A stretch of DNA of 64,000 bases from an uncultured Alphaproteobacteria bacterium (lineage in GTDB: Bacteria > Pseudomonadota > Alphaproteobacteria > Micavibrionales > CSBR16-224): assembly GCA_950054485.1 (NCBI GenBank), contig CATLPD010000002.1, forward strand, positions 184,644-248,643, written 5' to 3'. Below are positions 8,449 to 16,347 of the stretch, one piece after another. Each line of letters starts with the position of its first letter. The first letter of the stretch is position 1. A program made the translations under genes and the position numbers. The notes under the pieces are model-generated. The model saw only the letters and a list, made by a program, of their open reading frames with translations. It had not been told where the DNA came from and did no database searches.

Positions 8449-8580
8449 GCTTTGCACATTATCGCTTGCTATGCATTTTTGCTTAAAGCTAAAATACTTT
8501 TTTGAAAGCGAGTATTATTAGATAAAGTTTGATTTCTTGTAACGGTTTTGAAGAGGATGTTTTGAACAAGGTGTTTTGTT

Positions 8581-8778
8581 ATGTTTATCGATGATATTGA
8601 TATAGAAGATTTGAGTGACTCTCCAGAAGAAGCGTTTATAGCTTTTGAACAAAAGCTTCGATCTGCTTTGGAGGTAGAGAAGCAAAAAGACTATAATATG
8701 AACACAGATCATAATGGGAATTATCACGGCTCTTTCACACCTGAGAGATATTATGTCTCATCTAAGCATGTAATTTAG
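8581..8778 (+). CDS. small acidic hypothetical protein (65 aa)
   Basis: MFIDDIDIEDLSDSPEEAF is strongly acidic at the N-terminus. AAGG lies 9 nt before the ATG. The 3' end overlaps the 3' end of the convergent Abi-alpha-like gene by 21 bp. It could be a partner or inhibitor protein in the island, but nothing in the sequence proves it is translated. Confidence 0.4.
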   Translation: MFIDDIDIEDLSDSPEEAFIAFEQKLRSALEVEKQKDYNMNTDHNGNYHGSFTPERYYVSSKHVI

Positions 8779-9630
8779 TTCTGGAGCTTTAATTCTTCTG
8801 CTGCCCATAAAGCTATGCCCCATTTGAATACCTATAGTTTTGTTAGTGTCTGTCTTTACCCCTATAGAAACTAATAAAATATTCTCTATATATTGTAAGA
8901 GGCTTTGAAACGCTTCGGGATTTACTAAAGCAAATCTTGAATGCGTGGGCATTCCTCTTTGGTCATGCAGGTTTCCAAAAAGTGTGCCTATTTCTGGTGG
9001 CTGTATGCGAAAAGCTAGACACCTTAATCTGACTAAATTTTGTATAGCTGTATCTCTCTCCTCCTGCGGAAATTGCCTCCAAGAAATTTCCGCCATATCA
9101 TTAAATTTTTTTTCGAAGCTTTGAAGATCATTTGGAACTATAATTTCTCCCTCTGCAAACCATATTAACTCTAGCAGTGACACTTCAACTGCACTTAGTG
9201 ACTTTAAAGTATCAATGTAAACTTTTTTCACTTCTACTGATCTCGATGGGTCAGTGGCGCTTGCGAGCAATTCGGCCCATAAGTCTTGAACCTTCTCATC
9301 TTCTTCTACTGAGACAGCCTCTGTTACTTTGTATGCATGACTAAATGGTAGATGCTTCTTTGCGTCAGGATGAATGTCTCTTTCTTTACAGATATTTTCA
9401 TATTTTTTAGCTAGACGATCTAAATTCATTGCTCTCCAATATTTACATTGATCTAATAGCAATCCTCCAATTGCTTTTGATGATGGTCCAAGAGCTCTCT
9501 CTAAGAAACGCTCGACGCTCTTAGGAATGCCTATTTTAAAGTTATTATTTACTTCAGTTTCTAATTCTTCAGATGCTTCATTCTCGCAAGTATTAGAAAT
9601 ATCTGTTGATGATCCTTTTTTATCTGACAT
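8758..9630 (-). CDS. Abi-alpha (DUF4393-like) family protein, putative abortive-infection/defence factor
   Basis: 290 aa, no signal peptide. Residues 35-130 carry the pattern I associate with the Abi_alpha family: a segment reading ALGPSSKAIGGLLLDQCKYW, then RAMNLDRLAKKYENICKERD, then EDEKVQDLWAELLASATDPS and LKSLSAVEVSLLELIW. Members are linked to phage resistance, but the mechanism is not established. Start: GAGG lies 6 nt before the ATG. It is transcribed away from the ATPase-TOPRIM gene across a 134-bp shared upstream region, which suggests joint control. The C-terminal 120 aa show no motif I know. Confidence 0.65.
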   Translation of the reverse strand: MSDKKGSSTDISNTCENEASEELETEVNNNFKIGIPKSVERFLERALGPSSKAIGGLLLDQCKYWRAMNLDRLAKKYENICKERDIHPDAKKHLPFSHAYKVTEAVSVEEDEKVQDLWAELLASATDPSRSVEVKKVYIDTLKSLSAVEVSLLELIWFAEGEIIVPNDLQSFEKKFNDMAEISWRQFPQEERDTAIQNLVRLRCLAFRIQPPEIGTLFGNLHDQRGMPTHSRFALVNPEAFQSLLQYIENILLVSIGVKTDTNKTIGIQMGHSFMGSRRIKAPELNYMLR

Positions 9631-9764
9631 GACAACCTCAATACGCTTGGTCTGTTATTGGTGCTATGATATTGTATTGCTGATAACACAACCTGAGCAA
9701 GAATATAAATATTTTAGCGTGATACGCTGTAAATTTTATTTAGTAAGAGGACATAGGTTCATTT

Positions 9765-11720
9765 ATGCCTAACAAAATTAAATTAAAGTTCGATAGGCCA
9801 TATCGCTCAATTAAAGAGCTGTCTGATATTGCTTTGCCAGAACTAACAGTTATATGTGGCCCTAATGGGAGTGGGAAAACACAACTGCTTGAATCAATTC
9901 ATCGTGGGTTTATCCACGTTACAAATCAGGATAACGAAAAGCTTACAACCAAAATTTTCCAAAGTATTCCACATTTAACGGCTTCACACGTTACACACGC
10001 GACATTACAAGAAGCGCAAAATGCTGCAATTGATACGCAGACAATAATAGAGGGGTTTGAAACATATTTGGTTGAGGGTATCTCGTGTAAAATTTATACT
10101 GGATCAGGTTGGGTTCCTTTAAATAGAGATACACTTATCCCTGCATTTATTTCCTTATTATTGCATAACAATGCTCCGAATTTTGATGGCGGGCATAGAG
10201 ATAAACTTAAAGAACTGCTTGTTTACAAGGGAGAGGGAGGAAACCGAAACCGATGGGAAAGTTTTAAAAGATTTGTTCCAGTTAAGGCTATATCTTCCCT
10301 CACTACTTTTTCGGAGGTTAGCTTTAAAGAAGCTATATATGATTTTGTGCAATATCAAACGTTTATGGAGGTTGATGCTTCTATAATATTTTACAGATAC
10401 TTTGAAGAAGTACAAAACAACGCCTATAGAAAAGCAAGTGGCACAGAGTTTTTTTCGGAAGATGAATTTATAGATAAATTTGGATTGCCTCCATGGGATG
10501 AGGTCAATCAACTTCTGAGGTCATATGGTTTTCAACATCAAATGTTACCCCCAAGTGCTGAAAATGACCCAAGAGCCACGAAGGGTTATATTGCTAAAAT
10601 TATAAACAGTGAACAAGAAGTCATTGATATTAACGGGCTTTCATCTGGAGAGAAAGTTATTATTGCTTTGCTACTCTCTGCGTATGCAGCTCAACAGAAA
10701 GAAAAAAGAATTTTTCAAGTAGATGCGCCAGAAGTTATACTTTTTGATGAGCTTGATGCGCATTTACACCCCAGCATGACAAGAATGATGTTTGAGGTTT
10801 TGCAAAATAGTATAGTGAAAAAACTATCTAGCCGTGTAGTAATCACCACACATTCACCTAGTACGGTTGCTCTAGCACCAGAGAAATCAATTTATAAGCT
10901 CAATCCTAAGCCATCTCATTCACTGCAGCGCGTTAGCCAAGCTTCCGCCTGTCGAGATCTTTCAGAGGGCTTTATACAGCTTATGGATGGCTCTCAAGTT
11001 GTGATTGTTGAAGGAAAAGACGATCCTCTATTCTATAGAGCTATAGAGCGAGCTCTAAGAGCGAACAACTGCCTTGCTACAACACCAACATTACATTTCG
11101 TTCCAGCTAGTAAAACGGATAACCCATCTAGCGGAGGAGGTGCTACAGCAGCCGAAGATTGGGCTGTTAAGTTAAAAGAGGCTAAGCTTCCAAATGTTCA
11201 TGCCTTACTCGACAATGATGGCGTTCGCTCTGATAACGGATCAATAAAGGTTTTAGAAACACGCTACGCAATCGAGAACTTTATACTTGATCCTATTTCT
11301 CTTGCCGTAGCCCTAATAACGGATCAACGTCTTTCTGATATTGATAATAACCTTGCAGCTAAATTTCCTCAGGTTTTGAGCATCGCTCAAGCTAGTCAAT
11401 CTGATATTCAAGAACTCATTGATGCAATATGTAACTTTATTGAGATCCATACTTCTGAGTTGAGTACAACAAATTCAATCCCAGTTTCTTATGAGTTTGG
11501 AAAAACATTTGATCTGCCTGACTGGATTTCAATAAAAAGAGGAAAAGATTTAAACGGTTATATTAGAGAAGCATTCAAAAACATATCTAGTAGTTATATT
11601 ATTACTAGAAAAGACTCTGGTGAATATGATTTAGAACTAGGATACTTGCTTAAACTATGGTCTCAACACCCCTCTCTTTTTCCAAAAGATCTTGCCCGAA
11701 CTTTAAAAAAGCTACAGTGA
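9765..11720 (+). CDS. ABC-type ATPase fused to TOPRIM/DUF4435-like domain, PARIS/OLD-like defence protein
   Basis: 651 aa. The ATPase domain has Walker A GPNGSGKT at 32-39, signature LSSGEK near 292, Walker B VILFDELDAHLHPS near 325 and a switch THSP near 364. A second domain begins near residue 411 with QVVIVEGKDDPLFYRAIERA, followed by HALLDNDG near 480 and YAIENFILDP near 503. The acidic VEGKDD and DND motifs fit a TOPRIM nuclease, and the ENFIL motif is characteristic of DUF4435, the AriB effector of PARIS. OLD-family nucleases (GajA-like) are the alternative. Good ribosome site (AGG, 7-nt spacing). Likely senses an infection cue through the ATPase and acts through the TOPRIM domain; this is inferred from the families. 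Confidence 0.75.
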   Translation: MPNKIKLKFDRPYRSIKELSDIALPELTVICGPNGSGKTQLLESIHRGFIHVTNQDNEKLTTKIFQSIPHLTASHVTHATLQEAQNAAIDTQTIIEGFETYLVEGISCKIYTGSGWVPLNRDTLIPAFISLLLHNNAPNFDGGHRDKLKELLVYKGEGGNRNRWESFKRFVPVKAISSLTTFSEVSFKEAIYDFVQYQTFMEVDASIIFYRYFEEVQNNAYRKASGTEFFSEDEFIDKFGLPPWDEVNQLLRSYGFQHQMLPPSAENDPRATKGYIAKIINSEQEVIDINGLSSGEKVIIALLLSAYAAQQKEKRIFQVDAPEVILFDELDAHLHPSMTRMMFEVLQNSIVKKLSSRVVITTHSPSTVALAPEKSIYKLNPKPSHSLQRVSQASACRDLSEGFIQLMDGSQVVIVEGKDDPLFYRAIERALRANNCLATTPTLHFVPASKTDNPSSGGGATAAEDWAVKLKEAKLPNVHALLDNDGVRSDNGSIKVLETRYAIENFILDPISLAVALITDQRLSDIDNNLAAKFPQVLSIAQASQSDIQELIDAICNFIEIHTSELSTTNSIPVSYEFGKTFDLPDWISIKRGKDLNGYIREAFKNISSSYIITRKDSGEYDLELGYLLKLWSQHPSLFPKDLARTLKKLQ

Positions 11721-12000
11721 TAAGGGGGGTGCTTTATCTATATTTAACCAATATTCAAAGGTGTTAAAAAAAACGGCATAATTTTTCGTGCGGATGCCTA
11801 CACAATAATTAAAGTGAGTTTCCCCCCGTACCCTTTACCACGTCTAATAAGGACCAGATCAGAACAGACTCATATAAGCCCATAACCGACCGTAGAGAGT
11901 CTTTAATTATTTGCAGGTGTTCGTGCATAGATAAAGTTAGAGGCCCTCCAGTGACTCTTAAAATCGCAAATTATACATATTGACAAGCGATTCCGAATAA
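11721..12000. other. non-coding right arm of the island
   Basis: About 360 bp lie between the ATPase-TOPRIM stop and attR. I see no ORF, tRNA or terminator worth calling; the first part is T/A-rich with a G run and a C run. The last 100 bp carry the repeated GTGAGAC motifs listed separately. Confidence 0.5.
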
Positions 12001-12020
12001 GTGAGACTTTCAGGTGAGAC
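12001..12020. repeat. possible integrase arm-type sites, right end (two GTGAGAC copies)
   Basis: GTGAGACTTT at 12001-12010 and AGGTGAGAC at 12012-12020, in the same orientation and 13 bp apart. They match GTGAGACTTT at 5853-5862 near attL. Confidence 0.4.
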
Positions 12021-12081
12021 ATTCAAAACATGTCCACTTCAAAAGTGTTGATTTTACAAGCATTTTTGGAAGTGGTGGAGT

Positions 12082-12099
12082 ATCCCTCCGGGCCCACCA
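12082..12099 (+). repeat. attR: right copy of 18-bp island attachment repeat
   Basis: atccctccgggcccacca, identical to the tRNA 3' end at 5771-5788. The sequence to its left does not continue as tRNA, so this is the partial copy left by integration. It lies 9 bp from the stop codon of the helicase gene. Confidence 0.88.
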
Positions 12100-12108
12100 T
12101 TCCAAAAA

Positions 12109-13332
12109 TCAAGCTACTTTTTTCGCTTTCTGGCGCTGTTTCTTTTTCTTTGTAAATGACCAGCGGTTCTTTTTACCGTTAGGTCTTTTGCGCGGCTTGC
12201 GTTTTTTATCCTGATCATTATTTTGGCCTTTTTCGCCTTCTTTTTCAGGGCTGATCAGGCATTCAATCGCATGCCATTTACGTCCATCCTTTGGCGACAG
12301 GAAGCATACCGCTTCGCCGCTGGCGCCGGCACGCGCTGTGCGGCCGATACGGTGGATGTAATCTTCGGGTACTTGCGGCAGATCATAATTAACGACATGA
12401 GCGATATGCGGAATATCAAGGCCACGGGCCGCTACATCTGTTGCCACCAATATGCGGAATTTACTGTCACGATAGTTTTTAATAACGCGGTCGCGTTTGT
12501 TTTGTTTTAAATCACCGTGAATAGGCTCGGATTTGAAGCCTTCTTTATCAAGGCGTTTTGCAAGTCGGTCTGCGCCACGTTTGGTTTTGACGAAGACAAT
12601 AACACTGCCTTTGCGGTTTTCCAGTTGTTGAACCAGCTCGGGATATTTTTCTTCATCTTTCAGTTTGATAACCGATTGTTTGATATTCTTGGCTGGCTTA
12701 ACCGTCGAGCCGACTGCAATGCGTTCGGGGTTATTCAGGTATTTCTGCGCCATTTGAATGATATTCTTTGGCAGCGTTGCAGAGAACATAAGGCTCTGAC
12801 GTTTATTGGGCATAAATTTGAAGATACGCTCCAGCTGTATGGCAAAACCCATATCAAGCATGCGGTCTGTTTCATCCAGAACCAGAAAACCGCAATCGGC
12901 CAGTTTCAGTGTGCCGCGTTCCAGATGGTCGTTAATGCGGCCTGGGGTGCCCACAATAATGCGTGGCTTGCGTTCCAGCTGTTTCAGCTGTTTACCCATA
13001 GATTCGCCGCCAATCAGAAAGGTTGTCTGAATGCCTGATGTACGGGATAGCTGATGGATTACATCCATGACCTGTTTGCCCAATTCACGTGTTGGCGTTA
13101 AAACCAGCGCGCTACCTGTTTTGTTTGATAAAATATGCTGTACCAAAGGTATGGCAAAAGCAGCGGTTTTCCCCGTTCCCGTTTGGGCCGAGCCCATAAC
13201 GTCACGACCTTTTAACGCTAATGGAATGGCCTGCGCCTGAATAGGCGTTGGTGTTTTATAATTCATGACTCTTAGTGATTTTTGCAGTTTTTCATCCAGT
13301 GCAAAATCATTAAATGTTGTTGGACTACCCAT
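12109..13332 (-). CDS. DEAD-box ATP-dependent RNA helicase (RhlE-like)
   Basis: Unwinds structured RNA in ribosome assembly or mRNA decay. 407 aa. The Q-motif region is TFNDFALDEKLQKSLRVM; motif I AQTGTGKT; motif II reads DETD where most members have DEAD; motif III is SAT (MFSATLP); motif VI HRIGRTARAG. The last 50 residues are a lysine/arginine-rich tail typical of RhlE-type proteins. Its promoter is about 145-170 bp upstream, leaving a long 5' leader. The gene ends beside attR and would have converged on the tRNA before the island inserted. Confidence 0.93.
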   Translation of the reverse strand: MGSPTTFNDFALDEKLQKSLRVMNYKTPTPIQAQAIPLALKGRDVMGSAQTGTGKTAAFAIPLVQHILSNKTGSALVLTPTRELGKQVMDVIHQLSRTSGIQTTFLIGGESMGKQLKQLERKPRIIVGTPGRINDHLERGTLKLADCGFLVLDETDRMLDMGFAIQLERIFKFMPNKRQSLMFSATLPKNIIQMAQKYLNNPERIAVGSTVKPAKNIKQSVIKLKDEEKYPELVQQLENRKGSVIVFVKTKRGADRLAKRLDKEGFKSEPIHGDLKQNKRDRVIKNYRDSKFRILVATDVAARGLDIPHIAHVVNYDLPQVPEDYIHRIGRTARAGASGEAVCFLSPKDGRKWHAIECLISPEKEGEKGQNNDQDKKRKPRKRPNGKKNRWSFTKKKKQRQKAKKVA

Positions 13333-13474
13333 ATCTTTACCGTCTTTCTTGTTATTATTTTTATGAGGCCATAGCCTTTTGCCATGCCTTTAAAGTTCGA
13401 TAAAGCTGTTTAGAAAAGAATACCGGCTTTTACACGGGTAGGAGCTTTGTTCAAAAGCGTGTCAAACTTGGGTA

Positions 13475-13503
13475 ACAATATATTTTTTTCATAAGATTGT
13501 CAA
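13475..13503 (-). promoter_or_regulatory. sigma-70 promoter for the DEAD-box helicase gene
   Basis: On the minus strand: -35 TTGACA (13498-13503), 17-bp spacer, -10 TATTGT (13475-13480). It gives a leader of about 135 nt before the ATG at 13332, long enough for post-transcriptional control. Confidence 0.65.
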
Positions 13504-13519
13504 CAGATCTTTTACCAAA

Positions 13520-13546
13520 AAAAGGGCCGCACGAGGCGACCCTTTT
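13520..13546 (-). terminator. intrinsic terminator of the EF-hand gene
   Basis: AAAAGGGCCGC (13520-13530) and GCGACCCTTTT (13536-13546) form an 11-position stem with one mismatch and a 5-nt loop. On the minus strand it runs into a T tract, 20 bp after the EF-hand stop. Confidence 0.75.
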
Positions 13547-13566
13547 AAATCTAAAAAGATAGATGA

Positions 13567-13962
13567 TTATTCACCATCAACGTCAAGATCGCCGTCAACT
13601 TCTCCATCCATAGCGTCGATGTCATGTTTCATTTCATGACCCATTTCTTTCATATCATGTTTCATTTCACGATATTCTTTTTTCATGTTTTCGCCCATGT
13701 TTTTCCAGAATGGGTTTTCCATTTCGCCAGAGTCCAGTGAACCGTCAGCATTTGCATCCAGTTTAACCCACATAGCATCGTGGTGTGCTGTCCATTCGGC
13801 TTTTGTGACAACGCCATCACCATCAGCGTCAGCTTTCATCATCATGTGTGCTTTTTTATCGTGTTTCATGTCATGCTTCATGTCGCCGTCTTCGTGGTGG
13901 CCAGCGAATGCAGGAGCAGCCAATGTCAATGCAACAGCTGCCATAATCAATTGTTTTTTCAT
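13567..13962 (-). CDS. exported EF-hand calcium-binding protein
   Basis: 131 aa. Signal peptide MKKQLIMAAVALTLAAPAFA with an AxA cleavage site. Two EF-hand loops follow, DADGDGVVTKAEW (about residues 44-56) and DANADGSLDSGEM (about 73-85), each with the spaced Asp/Glu ligands. Flanking regions are rich in His, Met, Lys and Asp (repeats of MKHD), which could bind metals other than calcium. Probably periplasmic. Own Shine-Dalgarno AAGGA and own terminator, so a single-gene unit. Function unknown beyond metal binding. Confidence 0.85.
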   Translation of the reverse strand: MKKQLIMAAVALTLAAPAFAGHHEDGDMKHDMKHDKKAHMMMKADADGDGVVTKAEWTAHHDAMWVKLDANADGSLDSGEMENPFWKNMGENMKKEYREMKHDMKEMGHEMKHDIDAMDGEVDGDLDVDGE

Positions 13963-14097
13963 TGTTTTAATCCTTAATTTTCGAGTTTAATCACACTGAT
14001 TCCTATATCAGCTTGTACAAAGTATAGTATTATTATTAACAAAGTGTAGAGGAAACTCATAATTCACTTTTGCGTATGTATGCCTGTATGATAAACA

Positions 14098-15018
14098 GTG
14101 TTTGATATGATAGGGCTTATAAATTTTCTGACAATTTTTGTTTTTTTGCTTACCGTTGCGTCTTTTCTCAAGCGCTTTTGGTGGGGGTTTAGTGTTGCGA
14201 CTTTTTTTCGGTTTCAATATGTCGTTATTTCATTTGTCTGTATGCTGGGCAGTTTTTGGTATTCACAGGTACATTTGATATTGCTGAATGCCATTACACT
14301 GGGGGTGAACTTCCAGTTTATCAGAACCTGGCTGCCAAGACGCTATGATTGTAAGTATAAAGGCTTTGATATTGCTTCTGTTAATACGTGGAAGGAAAAT
14401 AAAAACCGTGAAAAGCTGATTGATTACGTCAGACAACATGACCCTGACATCCTTTTGTTGATGGAGGTCACATCCGAGATGAAGCAGGAGTGTCGCGAAA
14501 TCTTCAGTCTTTATTCCTACAGCCTTTCGCATTACGTACGGGATGGCTTTGAAATCTGGTTACTTTCCAGACAGCCGCTGAAGGACACAGATATTCTTGA
14601 AGTCGGATATTCGGACACACCACTATTATCCTGTAAGGTTCATTTTCATGGTCATGATTATCGTATATTCTCGGCCCATCCGCGCCCCGCTATAAGCAAG
14701 GACTATTATGTTGCCCGTCAGACATATTTTACGGAGTTTGCAAAAATCGTTCAAAAAGAAAAACTTCCTGTAATAGCATTGGGCGATTTTAATAGTGTGC
14801 CGTGGGAAGACCATTTTGAAAAATTCCTTGCGGAAACAGATCTGGCCTCGACAATGGGCGCATGTGGTTATCGTATAACCTGGCCGCGCTATTTCTGGCC
14901 TGCAGGGGTGCCAATGGATCATATCCTGATTTCAAAATCGGTTAAAAAAAGCGGTATAAAAGTGGGGCCGAATGTCGGTTCTGATCATTATCCAGTTGCT
15001 ATTTCTTTAAAAGATTAG
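14098..15018 (+). CDS. membrane-anchored endonuclease/exonuclease/phosphatase family protein
   Basis: 306 aa. The N-terminal 85 residues hold two or three hydrophobic helices. The rest is an endonuclease/exonuclease/phosphatase (DNase I-like) fold: ASVNTWKENKN, DILLLMEV (metal-binding Glu), GDFNSVPWEDHF (catalytic Asp/Asn) and SDHYPV (catalytic His). This layout resembles YafD-like proteins; the substrate is unknown. GTG start with no strong ribosome site, so the start is uncertain. AT-rich relative to neighbours. Confidence 0.8.
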   Translation: MFDMIGLINFLTIFVFLLTVASFLKRFWWGFSVATFFRFQYVVISFVCMLGSFWYSQVHLILLNAITLGVNFQFIRTWLPRRYDCKYKGFDIASVNTWKENKNREKLIDYVRQHDPDILLLMEVTSEMKQECREIFSLYSYSLSHYVRDGFEIWLLSRQPLKDTDILEVGYSDTPLLSCKVHFHGHDYRIFSAHPRPAISKDYYVARQTYFTEFAKIVQKEKLPVIALGDFNSVPWEDHFEKFLAETDLASTMGACGYRITWPRYFWPAGVPMDHILISKSVKKSGIKVGPNVGSDHYPVAISLKD

Positions 15019-15079
15019 GAACTTTTCATAGAATTATCGGTTTGTATAAGTGTGATAAACAAAAAATAGGAGATAAAAA

Positions 15080-15268
15080 ATGGCGACGAAAACAGGTGAC
15101 TCTTTATTAGGTGACTTTCTAAGAATACTATTGGCGATTTTACTGCCGCCACTGGGTGTTTTCTTTGAGGTTGGTCTAGGTAAGCATTTCTGGCTGAATA
15201 TTCTGCTGACAATTCTGGGCTATATCCCAGGTATCATTCACGCAGTTTATATTATCGCTAAGAAGTAA
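15080..15268 (+). CDS. Pmp3/YqaE-family small membrane protein
   Basis: 62 aa with two hydrophobic helices separated by a short polar turn (LLAILLPPLGVFFEVGLG, then FWLNILLTILGYIPGIIHA). The LPPLGV and LGYIPGIIHAVYII patterns are the family signature. Members are linked to membrane potential and salt or cold stress. Strong ribosome site AGGAGA. A perfect terminator follows, so it is a monocistronic gene. Confidence 0.9.
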   Translation: MATKTGDSLLGDFLRILLAILLPPLGVFFEVGLGKHFWLNILLTILGYIPGIIHAVYIIAKK

Positions 15269-15285
15269 ACGAATTTAGAAATTTA

Positions 15286-15320
15286 AAACCGGCGCATTTG
15301 GTGAGCAGATGCGCCGGTTT
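15286..15320 (+). terminator. strong intrinsic terminator after the Pmp3-like gene
   Basis: AAACCGGCGCAT (15286-15297) pairs perfectly with ATGCGCCGGTTT (15309-15320) over an 11-nt loop. Confidence 0.8.
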
Positions 15321-15333
15321 CTGTTTATTATGC

Positions 15334-15361
15334 TTGACAGACGGCGCATTTACGATATATT
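15334..15361 (+). promoter_or_regulatory. sigma-70 promoter of rpsD
   Basis: -35 TTGACA (15334-15339), 16-bp spacer, -10 TATATT (15356-15361). It leaves a leader of about 100 nt before the rpsD ATG. Confidence 0.7.
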
Positions 15362-15470
15362 CCCCATATTCCCGAGAACGTGGATTAAGTGGTGTTCATG
15401 ATGTCACCTCGCTTACTCCCGCCAAGTTTGGACAAATCGGGACAACATGCAGCATGAAAAGGAGAAAATC

Positions 15471-16088
15471 ATGGCTGGAAAACGTCAAAGCGCAAAACGC
15501 AAAATCGAACGCCGTTTAGGTGTAAATCTATGGGGCGATCCCAAAAGTCCATTTAACAAACGTCAAAGCCGCCCAGGTCAGCACGGTCAGAACCGTAAAA
15601 AGCCGACAGACTTTGGTACTCAGTTGATGGCAAAACAGAAATTAAAAGGCTATTACGGCAATATCGGCGAAAAACGTTTCCGCCGCTATTACGATGACGC
15701 TGCCCGTCTTAAGGGCGATACAGGCGAGAACATGATCGGCCTGCTTGAGCGTCGTTTAGATGCTGTTGTCTACCGTATGAAATTCGTACCGACCGTATTT
15801 GCGGCACGTCAGCTTGTGAACCACCAGCACGTTCTGGTAAACGGTCAGAAAGTAAACATTCCATCTTACCAAGTTCAAGAAGGTGATGTGATTGAAGTTC
15901 GCGAAAAAGCGCGCCAACTGCCGATGGTTATCCAAGCTGTTGAAGCGCCACACCGCGAAGTTCCGGAATATCTGGAAGTTGATCACAAAGCGATGAAGGG
16001 TAAATTCATCCGCACACCATTGCTGGAAGATGTACCATATCCGGTACAGATGGAGCCAAATCTGGTGATTGAATTCTATTCTCGTTAA
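15471..16088 (+). CDS. rpsD: 30S ribosomal protein S4
   Basis: Primary 16S rRNA-binding protein of the small subunit. 205 aa from the ATG at 15471, chosen because AAGGAG lies just upstream and the protein then begins [20 protein letters not shown]; an earlier in-frame ATG (15447) adds eight non-conserved residues. The S4 RNA-binding domain is seen at [20 protein letters not shown] to [13 protein letters not shown]. Stand-alone, not in the alpha operon, as is common in this class. Followed by its own terminator. Confidence 0.97.
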   Translation: MAGKRQSAKRKIERRLGVNLWGDPKSPFNKRQSRPGQHGQNRKKPTDFGTQLMAKQKLKGYYGNIGEKRFRRYYDDAARLKGDTGENMIGLLERRLDAVVYRMKFVPTVFAARQLVNHQHVLVNGQKVNIPSYQVQEGDVIEVREKARQLPMVIQAVEAPHREVPEYLEVDHKAMKGKFIRTPLLEDVPYPVQMEPNLVIEFYSR

Positions 16089-16107
16089 TCGGGATTTACA
16101 GAATTTT

Positions 16108-16136
16108 AAAAGCCGCTCTATATGGGCGGCTTTTTT
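16108..16136 (+). terminator. intrinsic terminator of rpsD
   Basis: AAAAGCCGC (16108-16116) with GCGGCTTTT (16126-16134), ending in a T6 run. Near-symmetric, so it may also serve the small minus-strand ORF that ends at 16135. Confidence 0.8.
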
Positions 16137-16308
16137 ATATGTCCGGATTTAATTCTTCTTGTAATGCTGTTATGGCGATATAGGTTGCATCTAATTGCTC
16201 TTTGATGGCATCGAAATTTTGTCGATGAAAATTGCCCTGAACACACTCGGTTAGAGATAGCAGAATATCCAGAATAATTTGGTATCTATCATCGTCCATG
16301 TTTATCAT
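16135..16308 (-). CDS. small hypothetical protein (about 57 aa)
   Basis: I take the start at MINMDDDRYQIILDILLS (ATG 16308, or ATG 16299); a longer frame to 16374 would read into the neighbouring structured RNA. The product looks like two amphipathic helices with an acidic end (ALQEELNPDI). Its stop overlaps the rpsD terminator. Unrecognised. It lies directly downstream of the minus-strand RNA's terminator and could be reached by read-through. Confidence 0.4.
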   Translation of the reverse strand: MINMDDDRYQIILDILLSLTECVQGNFHRQNFDAIKEQLDATYIAITALQEELNPDI

Positions 16309-16317
16309 CCCCAGTCT

Positions 16318-16347
16318 AAAAAAAATCGCCAGAAACACATCTGGCGA
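16318..16347 (-). terminator. intrinsic terminator of the minus-strand structured RNA
   Basis: TCGCCAGA (16326-16333) and TCTGGCGA (16340-16347) are fully complementary with a 6-nt loop. On the minus strand the stem is followed by eight T (16325-16318). Confidence 0.85.

Larger units (their letters stand above)
5789..12099 (+). mobile_element. tRNA-integrated genomic island (about 6.3 kb)
   Basis: Bounded by the 18-bp direct repeats, with an integrase-type gene directly inside the tRNA-proximal end. The base composition is more AT-rich than the flanking housekeeping genes. The cargo is an unknown membrane protein, two unknown soluble proteins, an Abi-alpha-like protein and an ATPase-TOPRIM protein. 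No replication or packaging genes are visible, so it is a small satellite-like or defence island, not a complete phage. The integrase lacks its catalytic domain, so self-excision looks impossible without help in trans. Confidence 0.85.

Noticed and set aside
8518..8727. 69-aa hydrophobic minus-strand ORF in the island
   Set aside because: It overlaps the better-supported 65-aa plus-strand ORF and lacks a ribosome site; the hydrophobicity comes from AT-rich sequence.
12014..12214. 66-aa ORF across attR on the plus strand
   Set aside because: It runs through the attachment repeat and antisense to the helicase gene, and has no ribosome site.
12517..13038. 173-aa plus-strand ORF opposite the helicase gene
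   Set aside because: Antisense shadow of a strongly conserved DEAD-box gene, with no family features of its own.
13580..13900. Repeated ATGAAACATGAC-like units as a tandem repeat or CRISPR
   Set aside because: These are codon-level repeats of MKHD in the EF-hand protein; no spacer structure. No CRISPR array was seen anywhere in the window.
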